The notes under the pieces were generated by a model. That model was given only the letters and a program-made list of their open reading frames with translations. It was not told where the DNA came from and did no database searches. 60,564 nt of DNA, from the NCBI RefSeq assembly GCF_016742955.1, contig NZ_JABBYC010000027.1:1-60564 (forward strand). Reading direction: 5' to 3'. The stretch comes from Myceligenerans indicum (GTDB taxonomy: Bacteria > Actinomycetota > Actinomycetes > Actinomycetales > Cellulomonadaceae). Shown piece by piece: positions 17,643 to 25,952 of this stretch. Position numbers and translations under genes: made by a program. Each line of letters starts with the position of its first letter. Position 1 is the stretch's first letter.

Positions 17643-18674
17643 CTACGCCTGATCGCCCTGGTGGCCGGTAATGCCGCCGGGAGCGGTCCGCGACCGGTCC
17701 GCCAGCGTGTTCAGCAGCGCCGCGGCCTGATCGGCGCCGTCGACCGTCACGACGAACGCCCGGCCGTTGGTCTGCCGTACCTCCAGAGCGTCGCCCGACC
17801 GCAGGACGACGCCAGTGCGGCCGCCGCGCCCGACGCGCCAGCCCCAGCCGCCGAACTCGGCGAACGCCCGCACCTGCGCCCGATCTGCGCGCTCCACCTC
17901 GTCGGCCGGGAGGTGCGTGCGCGGCCAGCCGAGCGCCGAGCGAACGGTGAGCCCGGTGGCGTCGACGCGCACGGTGAAGGTCAGCATCGCCGCGAGCAGG
18001 AGCACCAGCAGTGCCGGGACCGTCAGCATCACCCAGGTCTGCGTGGCGACGGCGAGCACCGTCGTCACGGCGATGGACCCCACCGCCACGACGCTTCCGG
18101 GGCCGCCCGACGCGCGCCCCAGCCACACGGCCCGCTCGGCGTCGCCGAGCGCGGCCCGCGGTGCATCCGCCGCGACCGGTCCCGTGGCCGGTGCCGGGGC
18201 GTCCCGCGGCACGAGGAGCGCGGCGGCCACGGCAGGCAGCAGCGGTGCGACGATGGCGAGCGCCGTCACCGTACCCAAACCCCCGGTACTCCGGGCGTCG
18301 TCGAGATCGCGCTGGATCCACAGGCTGCCCAGCAGGGCGATTCCCAGGAAGGCGTTCAGCCACACGATCGACCCGATCGCGGTGCGGCGCGTGGAGGAGG
18401 CCTGCCCACGGGCGGCGGCGAGAACGGCGAACGCGGCGGTGAGCGTCGCGCCGATCCCCACCATGCCGCCCACGAACATGCCGAGCGCCATGAACCCGTC
18501 CGGAGTCCCCGTGCCAGACCAGTGCGTCGCCACGGGGTCCGGGAGGTCGCGCCGCCAGGACAGTGCCACGCCGCCCGCGAGGAGGAGCGCCGAGAACGCG
18601 ACCAGGGCGGCGATCAGGACCCGCCCCCGGTGGTTGTCCCCGAATCTCCGGCGCAGCAGGATTCCTGTGGTCAT
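17643..18674 (-). CDS. DUF1648-domain multi-pass membrane protein
   Basis: A 343-aa membrane protein with about 6-7 hydrophobic segments. Near the N-terminus, LPDPVATHWSGTGTPDGFM is the DUF1648 (SdpI-like immunity family) signature. The C-terminal third is soluble and PH-like. It starts at ATG 18674, overlapping the GntR stop by ATGA, so the two are translationally coupled. By analogy with YtrA/SdpI systems it may take part in envelope stress or self-protection (inference). Confidence 0.8.
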   Translation of the reverse strand: MTTGILLRRRFGDNHRGRVLIAALVAFSALLLAGGVALSWRRDLPDPVATHWSGTGTPDGFMALGMFVGGMVGIGATLTAAFAVLAAARGQASSTRRTAIGSIVWLNAFLGIALLGSLWIQRDLDDARSTGGLGTVTALAIVAPLLPAVAAALLVPRDAPAPATGPVAADAPRAALGDAERAVWLGRASGGPGSVVAVGSIAVTTVLAVATQTWVMLTVPALLVLLLAAMLTFTVRVDATGLTVRSALGWPRTHLPADEVERADRAQVRAFAEFGGWGWRVGRGGRTGVVLRSGDALEVRQTNGRAFVVTVDGADQAAALLNTLADRSRTAPGGITGHQGDQA

Positions 18675-19024
18675 CTCATCGCCTCCTTGACGAGGGCCGC
18701 CGTGGCGTCCGGTGACAGTTGTGCCGCCTTGGCGGCTCGGATCAGCTCGGTCATCGCCTGCTCGACCGCGGACAGGTCCGCCTCCGGGCGTCCGGTCACG
18801 ATCGCGCCCCGCCCGCGCCGCAGGTCGATCAGTCCCTCGTCCCGGAGCACCTGGTAGGCGCGTAGCACGGTGTGCACGTTCATCTCCAGCGCATCGGCCA
18901 GCTCGCGGGCGGCCGGGAGCCTCTCCCCGTGTACCAGGCGGCCGCGGGCGATGCCGACGCGCACCTGGGTGACCAACTGCTCGAAGAGCGGCTGGTCACT
19001 CGCGGGGTCGATCCGGAAGATCAT
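18671..19024 (-). CDS. GntR/YtrA-subfamily transcriptional regulator
   Basis: A 117-aa protein with a GntR winged helix (LPAARELADALEMNVHTVLRAYQVLRDEGLI) and only a short C-terminal tail, the YtrA type. These commonly repress their own operon, which encodes membrane proteins. The promoter upstream carries an inverted repeat in the right place for this. ATG 19024 lies 7 nt after TAGTCT, so translation is probably leaderless. Confidence 0.9.
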   Translation of the reverse strand: MIFRIDPASDQPLFEQLVTQVRVGIARGRLVHGERLPAARELADALEMNVHTVLRAYQVLRDEGLIDLRRGRGAIVTGRPEADLSAVEQAMTELIRAAKAAQLSPDATAALVKEAMR

Positions 19025-19061
19025 GTGCGCAAGACTAGTTCATCTACTGCAACTAGAACAA
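19025..19061 (-). promoter_or_regulatory. GntR operon promoter with CTAGTT/AACTAG operator
   Basis: Leftward -35 TTGTTC (19056-19061), an 18-nt spacer and -10 TAGTCT (19032-19037), with the start codon 7 nt later. The inverted repeat CTAGTT (19035-19040) and AACTAG (19051-19056), separated by 10 nt, spans from the -35 edge to the -10 box, so a bound dimer would block polymerase. Confidence 0.75.
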
Positions 19062-19137
19062 GTGGCGCCCGGGTGAGCCTCGTGACAGCGGTGTCGGCGG
19101 CTGTCCCGGCCAGGTGCACCGGCCGCCGGTCAGCGCC

Positions 19138-19737
19138 TCAGATCACGTACTCGATCAGTTCCGACGGGTCCTCGACCGGTGACGCCGCTCGTGCCGGTGC
19201 GGGCGTGCGGTTCCGCGCGGGAATGCCTACGGCCACGGCGCCGTTCGGCACGTCCCGCGTCACCACCGCGTTGGCACCGACCTTGGCGTCGTCCCCGATC
19301 CACAGCGGCCCGAGCACCTTCGCACCCGATCCGACCAGCACGCGGTCACCCAGCGTCGGGTGCCGCTTGCCGGGCCGCATCGAGCGCCCGCCGAGCGTCA
19401 CGCCGTGGAACAGGAGGCAGTCGTCGCCCACCTCGGCCGTCGCACCGATGACGACGCCCATGCCGTGGTCGATGAACAGTCGCCGGCCGATCCGCGCCCC
19501 CGGGTGGATCTCCACGCCGGTCAGCAGACGGGAGACGAGGGAGAGGACCCGCGCGGGCAGCCGCAGCCCGGGGCGCTGCCACATCGCGTGCGCGATGCGG
19601 TAGTGCCAGACGGCGTGCACGCCCGGGTAGGTCATGATGACCGCGCTCAGTGAGGTCGCGGCCGGGTCCTGGGCGCGCGCCGTCTCGGCGTCCTCCTTGA
19701 GGAGTCGCCAGAATGCGGGCGCCCAGGACGTCGCCAT
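19138..19737 (-). CDS. cysE: Serine O-acetyltransferase
   Basis: The 199-aa protein has the left-handed beta-helix hexapeptide repeats and motifs typical of CysE/EpsC: IHPGARIGRRLFIDHGMG, VTLGG and GAKVLGPLWIGDDAKVGANAVV. It makes O-acetylserine from serine and acetyl-CoA, the substrate of the upstream-encoded CysK. Its ATG 19737 overlaps the cysK stop by one base (TGATG), so the two are coupled. Confidence 0.93.
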   Translation of the reverse strand: MATSWAPAFWRLLKEDAETARAQDPAATSLSAVIMTYPGVHAVWHYRIAHAMWQRPGLRLPARVLSLVSRLLTGVEIHPGARIGRRLFIDHGMGVVIGATAEVGDDCLLFHGVTLGGRSMRPGKRHPTLGDRVLVGSGAKVLGPLWIGDDAKVGANAVVTRDVPNGAVAVGIPARNRTPAPARAASPVEDPSELIEYVI

Positions 19738-20672
19738 CAGTCCACCAGTCCCTCGAACAGCGGGGTCGACAGGTAGCGCTCGCCGAAGTCGGGGGCGATC
19801 ACGACGATCGTCTTGCCGGCGTTCTCGGGGCGCTTGGCGACCTCCAGGGCGGCCGCGAACGCCGCACCCGAGGACGTGCCCACGAGCAGGCCCTCCTCGG
19901 CGGCGGAGCGCTTGGCGGTCTCGACGGCCGTGGCGAAGTTGATGTCGACGACCTCGTCGTAGACCTCGGTGTCGAGGATCTCCGGGACGAAGTTCGCGCC
20001 GATGCCCTGGATCTTGTGCGGGCCGGGCTGGCCGCCGTTCAGGATCGGGGACTCCTCGGGCTCCACGGCCACGATCTTGATCTCCGGCTTGCGCTCCTTG
20101 AGCACCTGGCCGACGCCGGTGATGGTGCCGCCCGTGCCGATGCCCGCCACGACGATGTCGACGTCGCCGTCGGTGTCGGCCCAGATCTCCTCGGCCGTGG
20201 TCTCGCGGTGGATCTTCGGGTTGGCCTCGTTGGCGAACTGGCGGGCCAGGATGGCGCCGTCGCGCTCCTGGGCGATCTTCTCGGCGGCGGCGACCGCGCC
20301 CTTCATGCCCTCCGCGCCCGGGGTGAGCACGATCTCGGCGCCGAAGGCCCGAAGCAGCGCCCGGCGCTCCTTGGACATGGTCTCCGGCATGGCGAGGACG
20401 ACGTTGTAGCCGCGGGAGGCGCCGACCCAGGCCAGGGCGATGCCCGTGTTGCCGGACGTGCCCTCGACGATCGTGCCGCCCTCCTTGAGCTCGCCCGACT
20501 CCTCGGCGGCGTTGATGATCGAGACGCCGATCCGGTCCTTGACCGAGTTGGCGGGGTTGTAGAACTCGAGCTTGGCGAGGACGGTGGCCTCCAGGTCCTT
20601 CGCCAGGGAGTTCAGCTTCACCAGGGGAGTGTTCCCGATGAGCTTGGTCGCGTCGTCGTAGATGCGGGCCAT
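19737..20672 (-). CDS. cysK: Cysteine synthase A (O-acetylserine sulfhydrylase)
   Basis: A 311-aa PLP enzyme: NPANSVKDR with the PLP lysine Lys45, the substrate loop EGTSGNTG and [12 protein letters not shown]. It converts O-acetylserine and sulfide to cysteine. GAAGGAAAG precedes ATG 20672. About 250 nt of leader separate it from its promoter, and that leader starts with a tiny Cys-containing ORF. Both suggest attenuation in response to cysteine supply. Confidence 0.95.
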   Translation of the reverse strand: MARIYDDATKLIGNTPLVKLNSLAKDLEATVLAKLEFYNPANSVKDRIGVSIINAAEESGELKEGGTIVEGTSGNTGIALAWVGASRGYNVVLAMPETMSKERRALLRAFGAEIVLTPGAEGMKGAVAAAEKIAQERDGAILARQFANEANPKIHRETTAEEIWADTDGDVDIVVAGIGTGGTITGVGQVLKERKPEIKIVAVEPEESPILNGGQPGPHKIQGIGANFVPEILDTEVYDEVVDINFATAVETAKRSAAEEGLLVGTSSGAAFAAALEVAKRPENAGKTIVVIAPDFGERYLSTPLFEGLVD

Positions 20673-20890
20673 GGTGTCTCTTTCCTTCGTGTCGTCCGGC
20701 GTTTGCGGTGGTTCTTCTGCTCGGCGGCCCAGCGGCAGGTGCGTGCGCGTGGCTGTGCACCGTGCATGGCGCTGCCGGTTGTCCCTGAGGTCAGGAGGGG
20801 TCAGGATGGTTCGGGAGCGTCACACGGGCGTCGCGACCGGTGGTCCGTGGGGGCACGGTGTCGACACGGGTCAGACGTGGCGTGGACGCT

Positions 20891-20926
20891 CTACCGACAG
20901 AGGCGGCACATTCGGACGATCCGCAT
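20891..20926 (-). CDS. Candidate Cys-containing leader peptide upstream of cysK
   Basis: An 11-codon ORF, MRIVRMCRLCR then TAG, with two Cys codons. Its ATG is 6 nt after the -10 box, so it should be the first codon of a leaderless transcript. It is followed by about 218 nt of leader before cysK. Cys-rich leaderless upstream ORFs are known to attenuate sulfur genes in mycobacteria; a similar role here is inference. The ORF is too short to assess by codon bias, and confidence rests on promoter position and codon content. Confidence 0.7.
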   Translation of the reverse strand: MRIVRMCRLCR

Positions 20927-20932
20927 GTGGCG

Positions 20933-20961
20933 AGCCTAGCCTCGGCGCGACAGATCGACAA
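20933..20961 (-). promoter_or_regulatory. cysK-cysE promoter
   Basis: Leftward -35 TTGTCG (20956-20961), exactly 17 nt, -10 TAGGCT (20933-20938). Transcription would begin at about 20926, the A of the leader ORF's ATG. The 300-odd bases between this promoter and the LPMO gene end (21216) hold only the large hairpin at 21119-21160; a 66-codon open frame there shows no start signal. Confidence 0.75.
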
Positions 20962-21118
20962 GATCGGTCTCACTGATTGGTCACGTCGATGTGTGGCGTC
21001 CAGGCTCTGATCCTCGTCGCTCCGGACGCCGGACCGGCGCCGTCCTGCGGGAAGCCGGAGGCGCCGCGCTCGTGGCCGTGCCCGGCACGGCATCGCCCGC
21101 CGTGATCGCCATGAGCGA

Positions 21119-21160
21119 ACGCCGGGGCGCCGACCGCGCGTGAGGTCGGCGCCCCGGCGT
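21119..21160. terminator. 17-bp perfect hairpin downstream of the LPMO gene
   Basis: The arm ACGCCGGGGCGCCGACC (21119-21135) pairs without mismatch with 21144-21160 across an 8-nt loop. It lies 56 nt after the LPMO stop and before the cysK promoter, so it should insulate the two same-strand units. No U-tract follows. Confidence 0.8.
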
Positions 21161-21215
21161 CGGGGGTCACCGGGACGGATGGGGCGGCCGTCCCGGCCTG
21201 CCGCCGGGCGGGTCG

Positions 21216-22274
21216 TCAGCCGGCGGAGCAGGCGGCCGCGAGGCCGTCCGCGCTGCCGCTGCCGATGAACCCGGCGGTGGTCGAGCCTCCTGCGGCGAGG
21301 GCGCCGTTCCAGTCGGCGTTGGTCAGGGTGTCGCCCGACACGGTGGCGTTCCAGGCCTGGGTGATCGTGGCGCCGTCCACCGCGACCTGCCAGCCGCTGA
21401 TGGCCGAGTCGCCCGCGGTCACGGTCACGTCGGCCTGGTAGCCGCCGCTCCAGGAGTTCGTGACCGTGACGGTCGCGGTGCAGCCCGCGGTGCCGTCGCC
21501 CGGGTCCGAGGGCTCGGGGCCGGGATCGGTGGGTTCGGGCTCCGGCTCGGTCGGGTCCGGGTCGGGCCCCGGCTCCTCGGGCCACAGATCGCCCCCGCCG
21601 ATGTTGATGTCCGAGCACAGGAAGTACTTCTGGTCCATGTGCCCCGCCAGCCAGACGGTGAACAGCACGGCGCGGCCGCTGCGGTCACCCAGGTCGACGT
21701 CGGTCTCGTACGTGCCCTGCGACGGGTAGTAGCCGGTCTCCTGGACCAGTTCGACGTCGTCCCACCCGAGTGCCTCCGTGGTCGGGTCGAAGCCCGGCCG
21801 GGACACGTAGATCCGCAGGTAGTCGGCGCCGTGCTCGGCACCGTCGGTCAGGGTGAGGTGGAACTGCGGGTCCACCCCTGTCGCGACCCACTCGCCGGGA
21901 ACGTCCAGCGAGTCGTACCGGCCGGACTCGGCGTGCCCGCCGGAGCAGAGCTGCCCGTCCGGGATGGCCTGCTCGTAGTTCTCGCCGAGGCCGTTGACGT
22001 ACAGGCCGTTCCAGTTCCACATGGCGTTCGGGTTGGCCTGCCACGCCTGCCAGCACATGGGGTCGACCGTGGCCATCTCAGGGTTGAGGTGGTCGTCGCC
22101 CCACCGTTCGAGGCAGCCGTAGTTCCGGCTGGGCGGGTCGGTGACACTGCCGTGGGCCGCTGCCGGCGGTGCCATGGCGGTGTCCGCCGAGACGGCGGCG
22201 ACCAGCCCCATCGGGGCCGCCAGCGCCATGGCGGCGGCGAGGATCAGGCCGCGCGTTCGCGCACGCACTGTCAT
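21216..22274 (-). CDS. AA10 lytic polysaccharide monooxygenase with CBM2
   Basis: The signal peptide (1-40, ending PPAAA) leaves His41 as the mature N-terminus, required for the copper histidine brace; His148 (DGAEHGADYLRIY) is the likely second ligand. The catalytic domain runs to about 235, then comes a Pro/Asp/Glu/Thr-rich linker and a C-terminal CBM2 (NSWSGGYQADVTVT... SGWQVAVDGATI, about 262-352). The total is 352 aa. It resembles the cellulose-oxidising LPMO10C group (GWDDVELV, CSDINI). GAGGAGGAG precedes ATG 22274. It is secreted and acts with cellulases. Confidence 0.93.
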   Translation of the reverse strand: MTVRARTRGLILAAAMALAAPMGLVAAVSADTAMAPPAAAHGSVTDPPSRNYGCLERWGDDHLNPEMATVDPMCWQAWQANPNAMWNWNGLYVNGLGENYEQAIPDGQLCSGGHAESGRYDSLDVPGEWVATGVDPQFHLTLTDGAEHGADYLRIYVSRPGFDPTTEALGWDDVELVQETGYYPSQGTYETDVDLGDRSGRAVLFTVWLAGHMDQKYFLCSDINIGGGDLWPEEPGPDPDPTEPEPEPTDPGPEPSDPGDGTAGCTATVTVTNSWSGGYQADVTVTAGDSAISGWQVAVDGATITQAWNATVSGDTLTNADWNGALAAGGSTTAGFIGSGSADGLAAACSAG

Positions 22275-22397
22275 GGGATGCTCCTCCTCGAGCTCCGGGC
22301 CGTCCGGGTGGGCGACCCCTCGGTGTGGCGCCAGCCTGGGCATCGCCGCCGTGCCCCGGCCAGGGGGCGAATCGTTTACGGCAGGCCGGGGCGACGT

Positions 22398-22422
22398 GCG
22401 CCGGGGACGCCGTCCCCGGCGC
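22398..22422. terminator. 11-bp perfect hairpin between the PfkB and LPMO genes
   Basis: GCGCCGGGGAC and its exact complement are separated by a 3-nt loop. It is positioned to end the PfkB transcript and leaves 22275-22397 as the likely LPMO promoter region, in which I see no clear -35/-10 pair. Confidence 0.65.
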
Positions 22423-22501
22423 GCCGCCCGTCCCGGCCTGCCGCCGTCCCCGGCCGTACCGCTGTTCCTGGCCGTACCCCTGTCCCCGGTCGCGTCGTCG
22501 T

Positions 22502-23356
22502 TCAGCCGAGCAGGGGGGCGAGGTGCGGCGACCCGAGTGCCCGCACGGCCTGACGGGCCCCGGCACGCAGGCACTCGCCCGTGCTCGCCCCCGTCAGGTG
22601 CGCCGTGAGGAACCCGGCGAAGAACGCGTCCCCGGCGCCGTTCGTGTCGACGATCTCGGCCGGCTCGGCCGGGCACTCGGCCCACCCGTCGCGGGTCAGC
22701 GCCACCGCGCCCCTGGCCCCGAGCGTGCAGACCACCGTGGTCGCCCCGCGGTCGAGCAGCGCCCGCATCACGCCCGCGTGGTCATCGGTGCCGTCGTCGT
22801 TCAGGAAGATGTGGGAGCAGGCGTTCGCGAACGGCTGGTGGAACTCGCTCACCCCGTCGTAGTCGTGCAGGTCCGTCCACAGCTCGGCGCCGCCGGCGCG
22901 AGCCGCGTCGAGCAGTTCCAGGCTGCTCGCGGCGAGGTCGAGCACCACGTTGTCGGCCGCGGCCAGGCGCTCGGCGACGTGGGCGTCGTCGAGGCGGGCG
23001 GGCTCCGCCGGGACCGCGAGGTAGACGGAGACGCGCTCGCCGGCGTCGGTCATGAGGTTGAGGTGCTGTTCCGTGGGGCCGGGCGCGCGGTGCGCGAGGA
23101 CCTCCAGGCGGTCCCCGGCCCGGGCGAGCGCCCCGAGCACCAGCTCGGCCTCCGGGTCGTCGCCGACCGCGGTGACAAGGGTGGCCGCGGTGCCGAGATC
23201 CGCGAGGTGCAGCGCCTTCCCGGCGCTGGTCCCGCCCACCGTGCGGACGGTCTCCCGGGCGAAGACGGTGTGGGGCCGGGGCTCGGGCAGCGCGTCGAGC
23301 CGCACGAGCGTGTTCCAGGAGGCGGGGCCGACGACGACGGTCGTGGGTGTGCTCAT
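22502..23356 (-). CDS. PfkB-family carbohydrate/nucleoside kinase
   Basis: A 284-aa cytoplasmic kinase. The N-terminal VRTVGGTSAGKALHLADLG is the first PfkB signature and DTNGAGDAFFAGF the second, with Asp as catalytic base. The substrate may be a sugar such as ribose or fructose; nothing nearby fixes it. ATG 23356 is taken because the upstream extension is Arg-rich and not family-like. It diverges from the paa operon. Confidence 0.87.
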   Translation of the reverse strand: MSTPTTVVVGPASWNTLVRLDALPEPRPHTVFARETVRTVGGTSAGKALHLADLGTAATLVTAVGDDPEAELVLGALARAGDRLEVLAHRAPGPTEQHLNLMTDAGERVSVYLAVPAEPARLDDAHVAERLAAADNVVLDLAASSLELLDAARAGGAELWTDLHDYDGVSEFHQPFANACSHIFLNDDGTDDHAGVMRALLDRGATTVVCTLGARGAVALTRDGWAECPAEPAEIVDTNGAGDAFFAGFLTAHLTGASTGECLRAGARQAVRALGSPHLAPLLG

Positions 23357-23546
23357 GCGCCCATCCTCGCCGGACCGTACAGCCTGTTTCGCCTCGCGCC
23401 CTCCACCGACGTCGGCGGTGCCTCGCCGCGGTGCGTCGCCGCGATGCCGCCGGGATGCCGCCGTTCGCGCCCGGCGGCGTGGTTCCCACCCGCGGGCGTC
23501 CCCCGTGGAGCGTTGCGCCGCACAGCGGACCTGTGACACATTAGGA

Positions 23547-23560
23547 ACCGAACGTTCGGT
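23547..23560. promoter_or_regulatory. Perfect palindromic operator upstream of paaA (PaaR/TetR type)
   Basis: ACCGAACGTTCGGT is a 14-bp perfect palindrome ending 29 nt before the paaA start and followed by CAGT. It fits the ACCGNNCGNNCGGTNAGT part of the TetR-type PaaR operator that I recall from Corynebacterium. No paaR gene lies in the window, so the regulator would act from elsewhere. Confidence 0.75.
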
Positions 23561-23589
23561 CAGTAATTAGCCGGATCATGGAGGTCACG

Positions 23590-24579
23590 ATGACGTCGGC
23601 CGTCGAGCCGGGCACCGTGCCCGGCGGGGAGCCGGGTGCCGCCCCGGCGGAGCTCGAAGCGCACTTCGAGGCCACGCTCGCGCACAAGGACCGTGTCGAG
23701 CCCCGGGACTGGATGCCCGAGCGATACCGCAGGACGCTGGTGCGGCAGATCGCGCAGCACGCGCACTCGGAGATCATCGGGATGCAGCCGGAGGGCAACT
23801 GGATCAGCCGCGCGCCGTCGCTGCGCCGCAAGGCGATCCTGCTCGCCAAGGTGCAGGACGAGGCCGGCCACGGGCTCTACCTCTACTCCGCGACGGAGAC
23901 CCTCGGCGTCACGCGCACCGAGCTCACCGAACGGCTCGTGTCCGGCGCCCAGAAGTACTCCTCGATCTTCAACTACCCGACGCTCTCCTACGCCGACGTC
24001 GGCACGATCGGCTGGCTCGTGGACGGCGCCGCCATCTGCAACCAGGTGCCGCTGTGCCGCACCTCCTTCGGCCCCTACGGGCGCGCCATGATCCGCATCT
24101 GCAAGGAGGAGTCCTTCCACCAGCGCCAGGGCTACGAGCTGCTGATGACGATGATGCGCGGCACGGACGAGCAGCGCGCCATGGTGCAGGAGTCCGTCGA
24201 CCGCTTCTGGTGGCCGTCGCTGATGATGTTCGGCCCGCCCGACGACGCCTCCCCGAACACCGCGCAGTCCATGGCCTGGGGCATCAAGACGCACACCAAC
24301 GACGAGCTGCGCCAGCGCTTCGTCGACATGACGGTCCCGCAGGCCGAGGCGCTCGGCGTCACGCTGCCCGACCCGGAGCTGGCGTGGAACGAGGAGCGCG
24401 CGGCGCACGACTTCGGCGAGATCGACTGGGACGAGTTCTGGCGCGTGGTCGGGGGAGACGGCCCCTGCAACGCCCAGCGTGTCGCCCACCGCAAGAAGGC
24501 ATGGGACGACGGCGCCTGGGTCCGTGAGGCGGCCACGGCGTTCGCGAGGAAACAGGAGCAACAGCAGGAGGCGGCATGA
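23590..24579 (+). CDS. paaA: 1,2-phenylacetyl-CoA epoxidase, catalytic subunit A
   Basis: A 329-aa ferritin-like di-iron protein with the PaaA pattern: [36 protein letters not shown] and [11 protein letters not shown] (the E and ExxH ligands). It epoxidises the aromatic ring of phenylacetyl-CoA together with PaaC, using electrons from PaaE. GGAGG 5 nt ahead supports ATG 23590 over ATG 23578. First gene of paaABCDE. Confidence 0.95.
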   Translation: MTSAVEPGTVPGGEPGAAPAELEAHFEATLAHKDRVEPRDWMPERYRRTLVRQIAQHAHSEIIGMQPEGNWISRAPSLRRKAILLAKVQDEAGHGLYLYSATETLGVTRTELTERLVSGAQKYSSIFNYPTLSYADVGTIGWLVDGAAICNQVPLCRTSFGPYGRAMIRICKEESFHQRQGYELLMTMMRGTDEQRAMVQESVDRFWWPSLMMFGPPDDASPNTAQSMAWGIKTHTNDELRQRFVDMTVPQAEALGVTLPDPELAWNEERAAHDFGEIDWDEFWRVVGGDGPCNAQRVAHRKKAWDDGAWVREAATAFARKQEQQQEAA

Positions 24580-24660
24580 GTGATCATGGCGGAGCCGCGC
24601 TCGTGCCGGCCGACCGGGTGCGGGTGTCCCGCATGGAACAGCAGGAGGCGGCATGAGTGA
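24560..24660 (+). repeat. Duplicated paaA-end/paaB-start junction (24-bp direct repeats)
   Basis: A 24-bp sequence covering the paaA tail codons, AGGAGG site, ATG and stop occurs at 24560-24583 and again, identically, at 24637-24660. The 77-bp interval creates a 26-codon ORF (24576-24656, MSDHGG...EQQEAA) whose start overlaps the paaA stop and whose stop overlaps the paaB start. The ORF tail repeats the PaaA C-terminus. It looks like a local duplication; whether the peptide is made is unknown. Confidence 0.85.
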
Positions 24661-24949
24661 CGAGGTCCGGGCCGAGTGGCCCCTGTACGAGGTGTTCGTG
24701 CGCGGCAAGCGCGGACTGAACCATGTTCATGTCGGCTCCCTGCACGCTCCCGACGACGCGCTGGCACTGCGGCACGCCCGTGACGTGTACACCCGGCGCA
24801 ACGAGGGCGTCTCCCTGTGGGTGGTGCGCTCCGACGCGATCGCGGCGTCCAGCCCCGACGAGAAGGACCCGCTCTTCGCGCCGAGCGGCGACAAGGTCTA
24901 CCGGCATCCGACGTTCTACACCATCCCCGAGAACGTCCCCCACATGTAG
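24653..24949 (+). CDS. paaB: Phenylacetyl-CoA epoxidase subunit B
   Basis: A 98-aa protein matching PaaB (WPLYEVFVRGKRGLNHVHVGSLHAPDDALALRHARDVYTRR region). PaaB bridges PaaA/PaaC heterodimers in the epoxidase complex. AGGAGG precedes ATG 24653, which overlaps the stop of the duplicated mini-ORF. Confidence 0.95.
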   Translation: MSDEVRAEWPLYEVFVRGKRGLNHVHVGSLHAPDDALALRHARDVYTRRNEGVSLWVVRSDAIAASSPDEKDPLFAPSGDKVYRHPTFYTIPENVPHM

Positions 24950-24962
24950 CGGAGAACCACCC

Positions 24963-25952
24963 ATGCCCGACGACCACGTGACAGACCCCACCGCCGCGGA
25001 CCTCAACGCCGCGGAGCCCGTCGTCACCGAGCCCACCCGGCCCGACGAGCACGACAACGCCTACGCGGGCCTCCTCGTCAACGACGCCCACTGGGCCTTC
25101 GGCACGGACTTCGAGGACCCGCTGGCCGGTGTGGACACCACCGTGCCCGACGGCGTCGAACCGTCCGTGCTCGCCGGCTACTGCCTGATGCTCGGCGACG
25201 ACGCCCTCGTGGCGTCCGAACGAATCTCGGAGTGGTGCAGCCGCGCCCCGGACCTCGAGGAGGACATCGCGCTCGCGAACATCGCCCTCGACCTGCTCGG
25301 ACAGGCCCGGCTCCTGCTCGCCCGCGCGGCCGCCGCCGACCCTTCGGTCGTACCCGCGCTGCCCGGCGACTCACCCGTACCCGACGAGGACCGCCTGGCG
25401 TTCTTCCGCGACGACCAGCAGTTCCGCAACGTGCGCCTCGCCGAGCTGCCGGGCGGCGACTTCGCGGAGATCATCACCCGCATCCTGCTGCTTGCCACCT
25501 GGCGGCTCGCCCTGTTCGAGCGCCTCACCCGGAGCAGCGACGCGGTCCTGGCAGCCGTCGCAGCCAAGGGCGTCAAGGAACTCACCTACCACCGCGACTT
25601 CGCGGGCCGCTGGTTCCTCACCCTCGCCCAGGGCACCGACGAGTCCCGCCGCCGCGTGATCGCCGCCCTCGGCGAGCTCATGCCCTACTGGGCCGAACTG
25701 ACCGAGACTCACCCCGTCGAGGCTGCCGCGGCCGCCGCCGGAGCCGGCGTCGACCCCGCCGACGTCGCGGACGAGGTCGACGGGGTGCTCGGCCAGGTGC
25801 TGTCCGTCAGCGGCGTGGAACGGCCCGAGACCGCGCCGCGCGCCGGCATCCAGGGGCGCACCGGACGCGACGGCGTGCACACCGAGGCGCTGAGCCGGAT
25901 GCTCGCCGAGACCCAGTCCGTCGCGCGCGCCCATCCCCGAGGGCGATGGTGA
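24963..25952 (+). CDS. paaC: Phenylacetyl-CoA epoxidase subunit C
   Basis: A 329-aa ferritin-like structural partner of PaaA: LGDDALVASERISEWCSRAPDLEED, NIALDLLGQARLL and ELTYHRDFAGRW are PaaC hallmarks. The first 35 residues form an extra Asp/Glu/Pro-rich N-terminus, which is acidic and probably disordered. It starts 13 nt after paaB and overlaps paaD. Confidence 0.94.
   Translation: MPDDHVTDPTAADLNAAEPVVTEPTRPDEHDNAYAGLLVNDAHWAFGTDFEDPLAGVDTTVPDGVEPSVLAGYCLMLGDDALVASERISEWCSRAPDLEEDIALANIALDLLGQARLLLARAAAADPSVVPALPGDSPVPDEDRLAFFRDDQQFRNVRLAELPGGDFAEIITRILLLATWRLALFERLTRSSDAVLAAVAAKGVKELTYHRDFAGRWFLTLAQGTDESRRRVIAALGELMPYWAELTETHPVEAAAAAAGAGVDPADVADEVDGVLGQVLSVSGVERPETAPRAGIQGRTGRDGVHTEALSRMLAETQSVARAHPRGRW

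Noticed and set aside
16336..18363. A read-through frame joining the WYL regulator to upstream sequence (991 codons)
   Set aside because: The upstream part is antisense to the epoxide-hydrolase-like gene and part of the DUF1648 region; the WYL protein has a natural start at 16335.
20970..21170. A 66-codon minus-strand ORF between the LPMO gene and the cysK promoter
   Set aside because: It has no ribosome site, is Gly/Ala/Arg-rich and contains the terminator hairpin; nothing suggests translation.
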